A stretch of DNA of 64,000 nt, taken from Limnomonas spitsbergensis. Taxonomy: Eukaryota > Chlorophyta > Chlorophyceae > Chlamydomonadales. The stretch lies in contig JAYJMM010000123.1 of the NCBI GenBank assembly GCA_037349105.1, positions 6,262,001 to 6,326,000 on the forward strand, given 5' to 3'. Each line of letters starts with the position of its first letter. The first letter of the stretch is position 1. The translations under genes were made by a program, and so were the position numbers. The notes beneath the pieces are model-generated. The model did no database searches. It saw only the letters and a program-made list of their open reading frames with translations, and was not told where the DNA came from. Shown in pieces: positions 22,801-34,800 of this stretch.

Positions 22801-25800
22801 GTAGGACGTGGATCCCTCAACCCTGTACCACCAACCCTGTCATGCCGGACGTGGATCCCTCAACCCTGAACCATCAACTGTGTCATGCCGGACGCGGATC
22901 CCTCAACCCTGTCATGCCGGACGCGGATCCCTTAACCCTGAACCATCAACCTTGTCATGCCGAACGCGGATCCCTTAACCCTGAACCATCAAACCTGTTA
23001 TGCCGGACGCGGATCCCTTAACCCTGAACCATCAACCGCGTCATGCCGGACGCGGATCCCTTAACCCTGAACCATCAAACCTGTTATGCCGGACGCGGAT
23101 CCCTAAACCCTGAACCATCAAACCTGTCATGCAGGACGCGGCTCCATAAATCCTGGCATGTAGGACGCGGATCCCTAAACCCTGAACCATCAACCCAGTC
23201 ATGCAGGACGCAGATCCCTTAACCCTGAACCATCAACCGCGTCATGCCGGACGCGGATCCCTTAACCCTGAACCATCAACCGCGTCATGCCGGACGCGGA
23301 TCCCTTAACCCTGAACCATCAACCCTGTCATGCCGGACGCGGATCCCTAAACCCTGAACCATCAACCGTGTCATGCCGGACGCGGATCCCTAAACCCTGA
23401 ACCATCAACCCTGTCATGCAGAACGCAGATCACTTAACCCTGAAACCATCAACCCTGTCATGCCGGACGCGGATCCCTAAACCCTGAACCATCAACTGTG
23501 TCATGCCGGACGCGGATCCCTAAACCCTGAACCATCAACCGTGTCATGCCGGACGCGGATCCCTAAACCCTGAACCATCAACCTTGTCAGGCCGGACGCG
23601 GATCTCTTAACCCTGACATACAGGACGCGGATCCATTAACCCTGAACCATCAACCCTGTCATGCAGGACGCGGATCCCTAAACCCTGAACCATGAACCGT
23701 GTCATGCCGGATGCGGATCCCTTAACCCTGGCATGCAGGATGTGGATCCCTGAAACCTGAACCCTGTCATGCAGGGCTCGGCTCCCTAAACCCTGACATA
23801 CAGGGCGTGGATCCCTAAGCCCTTAACCATGCCATGCAGGGCTCGGCTCTTTAAACCCTGCCCTGCATGGCACGGCTCCCTTAACCCTGAGATAAGTCCC
23901 GCAAAGAGTAGCTCCCTGACCCCTAAACCCTGTCCTGCAGGGCGCGGCTCCTCCAGCTGCCGCACAACGCATTGGCTCACCAGGCCCTGGTGAACAAGGG
24001 CCTGCATCCCGGCTGCGAGGGCCTAGAGGGCAGGCTGGGGCTGTCGCTCGGGAGGGCCCTGGTGGCCCGTTTGGCGCAGGCGCTGTCGCTGCTGGCAAAT
24101 TGGTGCCCTCTGTTTGGTGAGTCGGTATCATGGCTTGACCCCCCATTGCCGTCAAGTTGTGTGGGGTAGATGCGGGCGCTGACCGCGCAATGGTGCCCTC
24201 TGTTTGGTTAGTCGGTATCATGGCTTGACCCCCCATTGCCGTCAAGTTGTGTGGGGTAGACGCGGGCGCTGACCGCGCAATGGGGCCCTCTGTTTGGTTA
24301 GTCGGTATCATGGCTTGACCCCCCATTGCCGTCAAGTTGTGTGGGGTAGACGCGGGCGCTGACCGCGCAATGGGGCCCTCTGTTTGGTTAGTCGGTATCA
24401 TGGCTTGACCCCCCATTGCCGTCAAGTTGTGTGGGGTAGATGCGGGCGCTGATCGCGCAATGGTGCCCTCTCTTTGGCGAGTCGGTATCATGGCTTGACC
24501 CCCCATTGCCGTCAAGTTGTGTGGGGTAGACGCGGGCGCTGACCGCGCAATGGTGCCCTCTCTTTGGTTAGTCGGTATCATGGCTTGACCCCCCATTGCC
24601 GTCAAGTTGTGTGGGGTAGACGCGGGTGCTGATCGCGCAATGGTGCCCTCTCTTTGGCGAGTCGGTATCATGGCTTGACCCCCCATTGCCGTCAAGTTGT
24701 GTGGGGACGACGCGGGCGCTGATCGCGCAATGGTGCCCTCTCTTTGGCGAGTCGGTATCATGGCTTGACCCCCCATTGCCGTCAAGTTGTGTGGGGACGA
24801 CGCGGGCGCTGATCGCGCAATGGTGCCCTCTCTTTGGCGAGTCGGTATCATGGCTTGACCCCCCATTGCCGTCAAGTTGTGTGGGGTAGATGCGGGCGCT
24901 GATCGCGCAATGGTGCCCTCTCTTTGGCGAGTCGGTATCATGGCTTGACCCCCCATTGCCGTCAAGTTGTGTGGGGTAGACGCGGGTGCTGATCGTGCAA
25001 TGGTGCCCTCTCTTTGGCGAGTCGGTATCATGGCTTGACCCCCCATTGCCGTCAAGTTGTGTGGGGTAGATGCGGGCGCTGATCGCGCAATGGTGCCCTC
25101 TCTTTGGCGAGTCGGTATCATGGCTTGACCCCCCATTGCCGTCAAGTTGTGTGGGGACGACGCGGGCGCTGACCGCGCAATGGTGCCCTCTCTTTGGCGA
25201 GTCAGTATCATGGCTTGACCCCCCATTGCCGTCAAGTTGTGTGGGGACGACGCGGGCGCTGACCGCGCAATGGTGCCCTCTCTTTGGCGAGTCAGTATCA
25301 TGGCTTGACCCCCCATTGCCGTCAAGTTGTGTGGGGTAGATGCGGGCGCTGATCGCGCAATGGTGCCCTCTCTTTGGCGAGTCAGTATCATGGCTTGACC
25401 CCCCATTGCCGTCAAGTTGTGTGGGGACGACGCGGGCGCTGACCGCGCAATGGTGCCCTCTCTTTAGCGAGTCAGTATCATGGCTTGACCCCCCATTGCC
25501 GTCAAGTTGTGTGGGGTAGATGCGGGCGCTGATCGCGCAATGGTGCCCTCTCTTTGGCGAGTCAGTATCATGGCTTGACCCCCCATTGCCGTCAAGTTGT
25601 GTGGGGTAGATGCGGGCGCTGATCGCGCAATGGTGCCCTCTCTTTGGCGAGTCGGTATCATGGCTTGACCCCCCATTGCCGTCAAGTTGTGTGGGGTAGA
25701 CGCGGGCGCTGACCGCGCAATGGTGCCCTCTCTTTGGCGAGTCGGTATCATGGCTTGACCCCCCATTGCCGTCAAGTTGTGTGGGGTAGACGCGGGCGCT

Positions 25801-28800
25801 GACCGCGCAATGGTGCCCTCTCTTTGGCGAGTCGGTATCATGGCTTGACCCCCCATTGCCGTCAAGTTGTGTGGGGTAGACGCGGGCGCTGACCGCGCAA
25901 TGGTGCCCTCTCTTTGGCGAGTCAGTATCATGGCTTGACCCCCCATTGCCGTCAAGTTGTGTGGGGTAGATGCGGGCGCTGATCGCGCAATGGTGCCCTC
26001 TCTTTGGTGAGTCGGTATCATGGCTTGACCCCCCATTGCCGTCATATCAGGTGGACAGGCACTGTCGTTGCTGGTGCACTAGTTCCTTCTATGTGTTAAG
26101 GCGTTCTCGTGAATTGAAATTTGAACCCTTTACCCTAAAGTCGCTTAGGGTAGGCGCTATTCGGTGTGGCGTTGTGCTGATTTCGACCAGGGACCCTTAC
26201 CAACTTGGGGCAGACGCTGTCGCTGCCATCGCGCTGGCCTCTGCCACGTGGTAGGGCCTTTTCCTGATTACGAGCCTAGCTCCACCTGCCTGGGGGGCCG
26301 GTGCTGTGACGCTGGTCCGCTGGTGCCCTCTGTAGTGGTGCCCATGTGGGAGGCGATAATCTCCAATATCAGGCTGGATGGAGTATTGCTCAATAGCATT
26401 GCTCAATATTGTATTCAAAAGCTTGGAGGCGTGCATCTAGTAAGCCAGTCGTTTGGCCATAGCACAGGACAGGCTGCCGTTAGAGAAGGGGAAGGGTAAA
26501 GGTGAGGTGGTAGCACTGGGCAAGCTGCCAACTAGCTGTTACGTAACCGCCTCGTACTGCTCATACAACAGTGTTGTACAGTTGCAAACCACTTTGTACA
26601 GCTTTGATTCATATTGTACTGCGTTTAACTGTGTTGTACCGCTTTGTACCGCCTGCAACCCCCTTGCTCCGCTCTCCTGTAGCCGAGTCCGGATTCGTCC
26701 CGAGTCTGGTGTTCCCGTTCGTCAAGCTTTTTGCATCCGGCTCCGGAACCACCGGCCTCGGCTCTGAGACCTGCTTTGAGCTGCTCGCCACGCTGCTGTC
26801 AAGCTGGGCGCACGGGTGGTTCGACCGCTTCCCACACCCTCCGGTTGGCCTGCTTGTGAGGATGCAGGTGAGGGGGGGTGCTATAAGGGTGGAGGTGAGG
26901 GGGTGAGGAAATGTCTAGGCGTAAGGGTGGTTTGACCACATCTTGCACCCTCTGGCCGGCCTACTTGTGAGGAAGCAGGTGAGGGGATGAGGCCATGCAG
27001 GCAGAGGTGAAAGGGGAGGGGGGGGGGCACCCTCTGACTGGCCTGCTTGCTGGGATGCAGGTGAGGGGTGAGGGTAAGGAGAGCAAAGGTGACGATACAA
27101 AAGGCTAAGATGCTGTCTACCCTACCCTATGCCTTTTTCATTCGATAGGCTTGCTGCTTGGGACAAACGACTTTGCCGAGGGAGTCTCTACCAAATTCAT
27201 TAACCACTCTTTTAATTTAGATTTGATTTCTTCTGCAAATTTGAGAGTTACAAATTATTAAATAAAATCTTCCGACCATGCAGAAAATTTCCCTCCCTGC
27301 AAGATTTCCCTCCTTGCAAGACCATGGCCTGAAGATTCGGAGTTGTTCAGCACAGCGCTTGCCCCCCAACCCTACATAATCAACCCTAACCCCAAACCCT
27401 ACATATTCAACCCTAAACCCTGCATACTCAACCCTAACCCCAAACCCTACATACTCAACCCTTACCCTAAACCCTACATACTCAACCCTAACCTCAAACC
27501 CTACATACCTAACCGTAAACCCTACATACTCAACCCTAACCCCAAACCCTACATACTCAACCCTTACCCTAAACCCTACACGCACAACCATAATATTAAA
27601 CCCTGCATACTCAACCCTAACCCCAAACCCTACATACTCAACCCTAACCCCAAACCCTACATACTTAACCCTAACCCCAAACCCTACATACTCAACCATA
27701 ACCCCCAAACCCTACATACTCAACCCTTACCTCAAACCCAGCATACTCTACCCTATCCCCAAACCCTGCATACTTAACCCTATCCCCAAACCCTGCATAC
27801 TTAACCTTAGCCCTAAACCCTACATACTCAACCCTATCCCTAAACCTTACCCCCCTCCCTGCAGGACCTGCTGCAGTATCATGATCCGGAGCTGCTGGGT
27901 CACCTGCAAACCGTTGCACGGGGAGGGTACACCTCCCTGGCCTGGACGCTGCTCAGCACTGCCATGAGCGATGCGCTGCCCAAGCAGGGCTGGCTGAAGG
28001 TGTGGACCGAGGAGCAGGCAGGCGGTTGTGTGTAAGGGCATGTGTGCCTTGTGGGAAGCGGGCAGGCAAAGGGGTGCTGCACGCTGCAATGGGGAGATAC
28101 GCCTCACTGGCCTGGCACTGCAATCAGCAATGCGCTGCCCAAGCAGGGCTAGCTGAAGGTGCGTGGGGGGGTGGAAAGGCTCTCTCGGCATGCTAGGAAA
28201 GACATATAAGGGGGAGTGGGCAGGCAGGGGTGGGTCCATTGCTTCACCCGCAGCCCAGACTTCCTGTACATGTTCGTGACGTCCTATTTCATCCCCCCTC
28301 TGCCCCCCCCCCCTTGCTCCTCCCTCTCACCCCCTTTTCAGGTGTGGGACCATTGCTTCACCCGCGGCCCGGACTTCCTGTACATGTTCGTTACGTCCTA
28401 TTTCATCACGCTCAAGCCTCAGCTGACCGCCCTGGACACGGAGCAGAAACTGGGCACCTTCTTAGCAGGTGCAAGGCAGCTTCTGAGCAGGAGCATGGTA
28501 GTTTCTTAGCAGGTGCATGGCAGCTTCTGAGCAGAAACTGGGCACCTTCTTAGTAGGTGCATGGCAGCTTCCTTTTGTTGCAAATAAACGTCGAATGGGA
28601 TTTCCTGTGTCAGTTTTGCATGTGCTCTGTGCTGGGCCCTGCAAGCAATCGTCTTTCTCCCCCTCCCCCACCCCCCCCCTCCCCCACCCCCTCTTCCCCC
28701 CCCTCCTCTTCTCTGCCTAGCTGTCGTTGCAGTTTCGTTTCGGTTCTCTGTGCTGGTTTCGCTCTGCCAGGCCCTTTCGAAAAAGGCTGTGGGTGGTTGC

Positions 28801-31800
28801 GTCAACTCTGTAACAACACCCCCACCCGTGCAGCTTCACTCTTGAAACGGGCACTGCTTGCTGTCCGCTCCAGTGCAAATGCCGGGTAAGGCAACAACCG
28901 CTAACTGAAGTACAACTGACAGCTGAAGCACAATCAACCGCTGGAGTGTAACTATCGACTTAAGCATGAGCGTGCCATTGGGGGCAGGCTGACTGCTTCA
29001 AGTTGTACGCACGGCCTGCGATGCCCTTATAAACCCTGACCCCTTAGCCCTGAACCCTGAACACATAAACCCTGAAACTGTTCAATTTGAACCATGATAC
29101 CTGTCCAATGATGGATGCTGCACGCATGGTCCGCAAGGCCCTCGTCAACCCTAAACCCTAATCACTACCCCCCCAGCCCTGTGACCCTCTGATGCTTTGG
29201 CTCTGGACCTATGAGTCATTAACCCTAAACCCTTAACCCTGTCCACAAGCCCATCCATGATGTGGCACGCATGGTCCACAATGCCTTCGTCTAAGCCCTG
29301 AAATCGGGATACTGCCCCCCCCCCCCCTTCTGCAGGCATCCCGTCAGTGGATGTTGCGTGCATCGTCCGCGTCGCTCTCACCCTGCGCGCTTTGAAACCC
29401 AACACTAAAACTTTACAGGCTGACCCCTTAGGCAAAAACATTTGACCCATTAATTCGTACCCTTAACCCTGTCCCCCCCCCCCTCCACAGGCATGCCCTC
29501 AGTGGATGTTGCGTGCATCGTCCGCGACGCACTCGCCCTGCGCGCCTCGACGCCCGCCGAGCTGCTGCCGGCCGCCGGACGGGTTCCGGAGCCGCTTCCG
29601 CCGGGCTCTGTGTACTGCGAGTACACGGACTACCCGGCCGGTGCCGTGCAGCTGTTCACACAGGTGACTGCGGGGGTATGGGACTGGGGATGTGTGGTGT
29701 CGTATGGTGTAGTTAGGGGCCTGGGAGGGGGGGTGACTGCGGGGGTGTGGGGCTGTGCGTGTGTGGTACTGTGGTATGGGTAGGGGCGGGGAGGGGTGAC
29801 TGCGGGGGTGTGGAACTGGGTGTCGTGTGGGTAGGGGCGAGGGGGGGTGACTGCGGGGATGTGGAACTGGGTGTCGTGTGGGTAGGGGCGGGAGGGGGTG
29901 ACTGCGGGGATGTGGAACTAGGTGTCGTGTGGGTAGGGGCGGGGGGGGCTGACTGCGGGGGTGTGGAACTGGGTGTCGTGTGGGTAGGGGCGGGAGGGGG
30001 TGACTGCGGGGATGTGGAACTGGGTGTCGTGTGGGTAGGGGCGGGAGGGGGTGACTGCGGGGATGTGGAACTAGGTGTCGTGTGGGTAGGGGCGAGGGGG
30101 GGTGACTGCGGGGGTGTGGAACTGGGTGTCGTGTGGGTAGGGGCGGGAGGGGGTGACTGCGGGGATGTGGAAGTGGGTGTCGTGTGGGTAGGGGCGGGGA
30201 GGGGTGACTGCGGGGGTGTGGAACTGGGTGTCGTGTGGGTAGGGGCGGGAGGGGGTGACTGCGGGGATGTGGAACTGGGTGTCGTGTGGGTAGGGGCGGG
30301 GGGGGGTGACTGCGGGGATGTGGAACTGGGTGTCGTGTGGGTAGGGGCGGGGGGGGGTGACTGCGGGGGTGTGGAACTAGGTGTCGTGTGGGTAGGGGCG
30401 GGGGGGGGTGACTGCGGGGGTGTGGAACTGGGTGTCGTGTGGGTAGGGGCGGGGAGGGGTGACTGCGGGGATGTGGAACTGGGTGTCGTGTGGGTAGGGG
30501 CGGGGGGGGGTGACTGCGGGGATGTGGAACTGGGTGTCGTGTGGGTAGGGGCGGGGGGGGGTGACTGCGGGGATGTGGAACTGGGTGTCGTGTGGGTAGG
30601 GGCGGGGAGGGGTGACTGCGGGGATGTGGAACTGGGTGTCGTGTGGGTAGGGGCGGGGGGGGGGTGACTGCGGGGGTGTGGAACTGGGTGTCGTGTGGGT
30701 AGGGGCGGGGGGGGGTGACTGCGGGGATGTGGAACTGGGTGTCGTGTGGGTAGGGGCGGGGGGGGGGTGACTGCGGGGATGTGGAACTGGGTGTCGTGTG
30801 GGTAGGGGCGAGGGGGGGTGACTGCGGGGGTGTGGAACTGGGTGTCGTGTGGGTAGGGGCGGGGGGGGGTGACTGCGGGGATGTGGAACTGGGTGTCGTG
30901 TGGGTAGGGGCGAGGGGGGGTGACTGCGGGGATGTGGAACTGGGTGTCGTGTGGGTAGGGGCGGGAGGGGGTGACTGCGGGGATGTGGAACTGGGTGTCG
31001 TGTGGGTAGGGGCGGGGGGGGGTGACTGCGGGGATGTGGAACTGGGTGTCGTGTGGGTAGGGGCGGGAGGGGGTGACTGCGGGGGTGTGGAACTGGGTGT
31101 CGTGTGGGTAGGGGCGGGGAGGGGTGACTGCGGGGGTGTGGAACTGGGTGTCGTGTGGGTAGGGGCAGGGGGGGGTGACTGCGGGGGTGTGGTACTGTGG
31201 TATGGGTAGGGGCGGGGAGGGGTGACTGCGGGGGTGTGGAACTGGGTGTCGTGTGGGTAGGGGCGGGGGGGGGTGACTGCGGGGATGTGGAACTGGGTGT
31301 CGTGTGGGTAGGGGCGAGGGGGGGTGACTGCGGGGATGTGGAACTGGGTGTCGTGTGGGTAGGGGCGGGAGGGGGTGACTGCGGGGATGTGGAACTAGGT
31401 GTCGTGTGGGTAGGGGCGGGGGGGGGTGACTGCGGGGATGTGGAACTGGGTGTCGTGTGGGTAGGGGCGGGAGGGGGTGACTGCGGGGATGTGGAACTGG
31501 GTGTCGTGTGGGTAGGGGCGGGGGGGGGTGACTGCGGGGGTGTGGAACTGGGTGTCGTGTGGGTAGGGGCGGGGAGGGGTGACTGCGGGGATGTGGAACT
31601 GGGTGTCGTGTGGGTAGGGGCGGGAGGGGGGTGACTGCGGGGGTGTGGAACTGGGTGTCGTGTGGGTAGGGGCGGGGGGGGGTGACTGCGGGGATGTGGA
31701 ACTGGGTGTCGTGTGGGTAGGGGCGGGGGGGGGGTGACTGCGGGGATGTGGAACTGGGTGTCGTGTGGGTAGGGGCCGGGGGGGGTGACTGCGGGGGTGT

Positions 31801-34800
31801 GGAACTGGGTGTCGTGTGGGTAGGGGCGGGGGGGGGTGACTGCGAGGATGTGGAACTGGGTGTCGTGTGGGTAGGGGCGAGGGGGGGTGACTGCGGGGAT
31901 GTGGAACTGGGTGTCGTGTGGGTAGGGGCGGGAGGGGGTGACTGCGGGGATGTGGAACTGGGTGTCGTGTGGGTAGGGGCGGGGGGGGTGACTGCGGGGA
32001 TGTGGAACTGGGTGTCGTGTGGGTAGGGGCGGGGGGGGGTGACTGCGGGGGTGTGGAACTGGGTGTCGTGTGGGTAGGGGCGGGGAGGGGTGACTGCGGG
32101 GGTGTGGAACTGGGTGTCGTGTGGGTAGGGGCAGGGGGGGGTGACTGCGGGGGTGTGGTACTGTGGTATGGGTAGGGGCGGGGAGGGGTGACTGCGGGGG
32201 TGTGGAACTGGGTGTCGTGTGGGTAGGGGCGGGGGGGGGTGACTGCGGGGATGTGGAACTGGGTGTCGTGTGGGTAGGGGCGAGGGGGGGTGACTGCGGG
32301 GATGTGGAACTGGGTGTCGTGTGGGTAGGGGCGGGAGGGGGTGACTGCGGGGATGTGGAACTGGGTGTCGTGTGGGTAGGGGCGGGGGGGGGTGACTGCG
32401 GGGGTGTGGAACTGGGTGTCGTGTGGGTAGGGGCGGGGAGGGGTGACTGCGGGGGTGTGGAACTGGGTGTCGTGTGGGTAGGGGCGGGGGGGGGTGACTG
32501 CGGGGGTGTGGAACTGGGTGTCATGTGGGTAGGGGCGGGGAGGGGTGACTGCGGGGGTGTGGAACTGGGTGTCGTGTGGGTAGGGGCGGGGGGGGGTGAC
32601 TGCGGGGGTGTGGAACTGGGTGTCGTGTGGGTAGGGGCGGGGAGGGGTGACTGCGGGGGTGTGGAACTGGGTGTCGTGTGGGTAGGGGCGGGAGGGGGTG
32701 ACTGCGGGGATGTGGAACTGGGTGTCGTGTGGGTAGGGGCGGGGGGGGGTGACTGCGGGGATGTGGAACTGGGTGTCGTGTGGGTAGGGGCCGGGGGGGG
32801 TGACTGCGGGGATGTGGAACTGGGTGTCGTGTGGGTAGGGGCGAGGGGGGGTGACTGCGGGGATGTGGAACTGGGTGTCGTGTGGGTAGGGGCGGGGGGG
32901 GGGTGACTGCGGGGGTGTGGAACTAGGTGTCGTGTGGGTAGGGGCGGGGGGGGGTGACTGCGGGGATGTGGAACTGGGTGTCGTGTGGGTAGGGGCGGGG
33001 GGGGGGTGACTGCGGGGATGTGGAACTGGGTGTCGTGTGGGTAGGGGCGAGGGGGGGTGACTGCGGGGGTGTGGAACTGGGTGTCGTGTGGGTAGGGGCG
33101 GGGGGGGGTGACTGCGGGGATGTGGAACTGGGTGTCGTGTGGGTAGGGGCGAGGGGGGGTGACTGCGGGGATGTGGAACTGGGTGTCGTGTGGGTAGGGG
33201 CGGGAGGGGGTGACTGCGGGGATGTGGAACTAGGTGTCGTGTGGGTAGGGGCGGGGGGGGGTGACTGCGGGGATGTGGAACTGGGTGTCGTGTGGGTAGG
33301 GGCGGGAGGGGGTGACTGCGGGGGTGTGGAACTGGGTGTCGTGTGGGTAGGGGCGGGGAGGGGTGACTGCGGGGGTGTGGAACTGGGTGTCGTGTGGGTA
33401 GGGGCAGGGGGGGGTGACTGCGGGGGTGTGGTACTGTGGTATGGGTAGGGGCGGGGAGGGGTGACTGCGGGGGTGTGGAACTGGGTGTCGTGTGGGTAGG
33501 GGCGGGGGGGGGTGACTGCGGGGATGTGGAACTGGGTGTCGTGTGGGTAGGGGCGAGGGGGGGTGACTGCGGGGATGTGGAACTGGGTGTCGTGTGGGTA
33601 GGGGCGGGAGGGGGTGACTGCGGGGATGTGGAACTAGGTGTCGTGTGGGTAGGGGCGGGGGGGGGTGACTGCGGGGATGTGGAACTGGGTGTCGTGTGGG
33701 TAGGGGCGGGGAGGGGGTGACTGCGGGGATGTGGAACTGGGTGTCGTGTGGGTAGGGGCGGGGGGGGGTGACTGCGGGGGTGTGGAACTGGGTGTCGTGT
33801 GGGTAGGGGCGGGGAGGGGTGACTGCGGGGGTGTGGAACTGGGTGTCGTGTGGGTAGGGGCGGGAGGGGGTGACTGCGGGGATGTGGAACTGGGTGTCGT
33901 GTGGGTAGGGGCGGGGAGGGGTGACTGCGGGGATGTGGAACTGGGTGTCGTGTGGGTAGGGGCGGGGGGGGGGTGACTGCGGGGGTGTGGAACTGGGTGT
34001 CGTGTGGGTAGGGGCGGGGGGGGGGTGACTGCGGGGATGTGGAACTGGGTGTCGTGTGGGTAGGGGCGGGGGGGGGGTGACTGCGGGGATGTGGAACTGG
34101 GTGTCGTGTGGGTAGGGGCCGGGGGGGGTGACTGCGGGGGTGTGGAACTGGGTGTCGTGTGGGTAGGGGCGGGGGGGGGTGACTGCGAGGATGTGGAACT
34201 GGGTGTCGTGTGGGTAGGGGCGAGGGGGGGTGACTGCGGGGATGTGGAACTGGGTGTCGTGTGGGTAGGGGCGGGAGGGGGTGACTGCGGGGATGTGGAA
34301 CTGGGTGTCGTGTGGGTAGGGGCGGGGGGGGTGACTGCGGGGATGTGGAACTGGGTGTCGTGTGGGTAGGGGCGGGGGGGGGTGACTGCGGGGGTGTGGA
34401 ACTGGGTGTCGTGTGGGTAGGGGCGGGGAGGGGTGACTGCGGGGGTGTGGAACTGGGTGTCGTGTGGGTAGGGGCAGGGGGGGGTGACTGCGGGGGTGTG
34501 GTACTGTGGTATGGGTAGGGGCGGGGAGGGGTGACTGCGGGGGTGTGGAACTGGGTGTCGTGTGGGTAGGGGCGGGGGGGGGTGACTGCGGGGATGTGGA
34601 ACTGGGTGTCGTGTGGGTAGGGGCGAGGGGGGGTGACTGCGGGGATGTGGAACTGGGTGTCGTGTGGGTAGGGGCGGGAGGGGGTGACTGCGGGGATGTG
34701 GAACTGGGTGTCGTGTGGGTAGGGGCGGGGGGGGGTGACTGCGGGGGTGTGGAACTGGGTGTCGTGTGGGTAGGGGCGGGGAGGGGTGACTGCGGGGGTG

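Noticed and set aside
23823..25415. 530-codon minus frame of a 30-residue repeat (TAMGGQAMIPT...), continued at 25464-26045
   Set aside because: Antisense of the 90-bp exon 9 donor array.
24082..26044. CRISPR-like regular array
   Set aside because: Units are contiguous 90-bp tandem repeats without unique spacers, in an intron of a eukaryotic gene.
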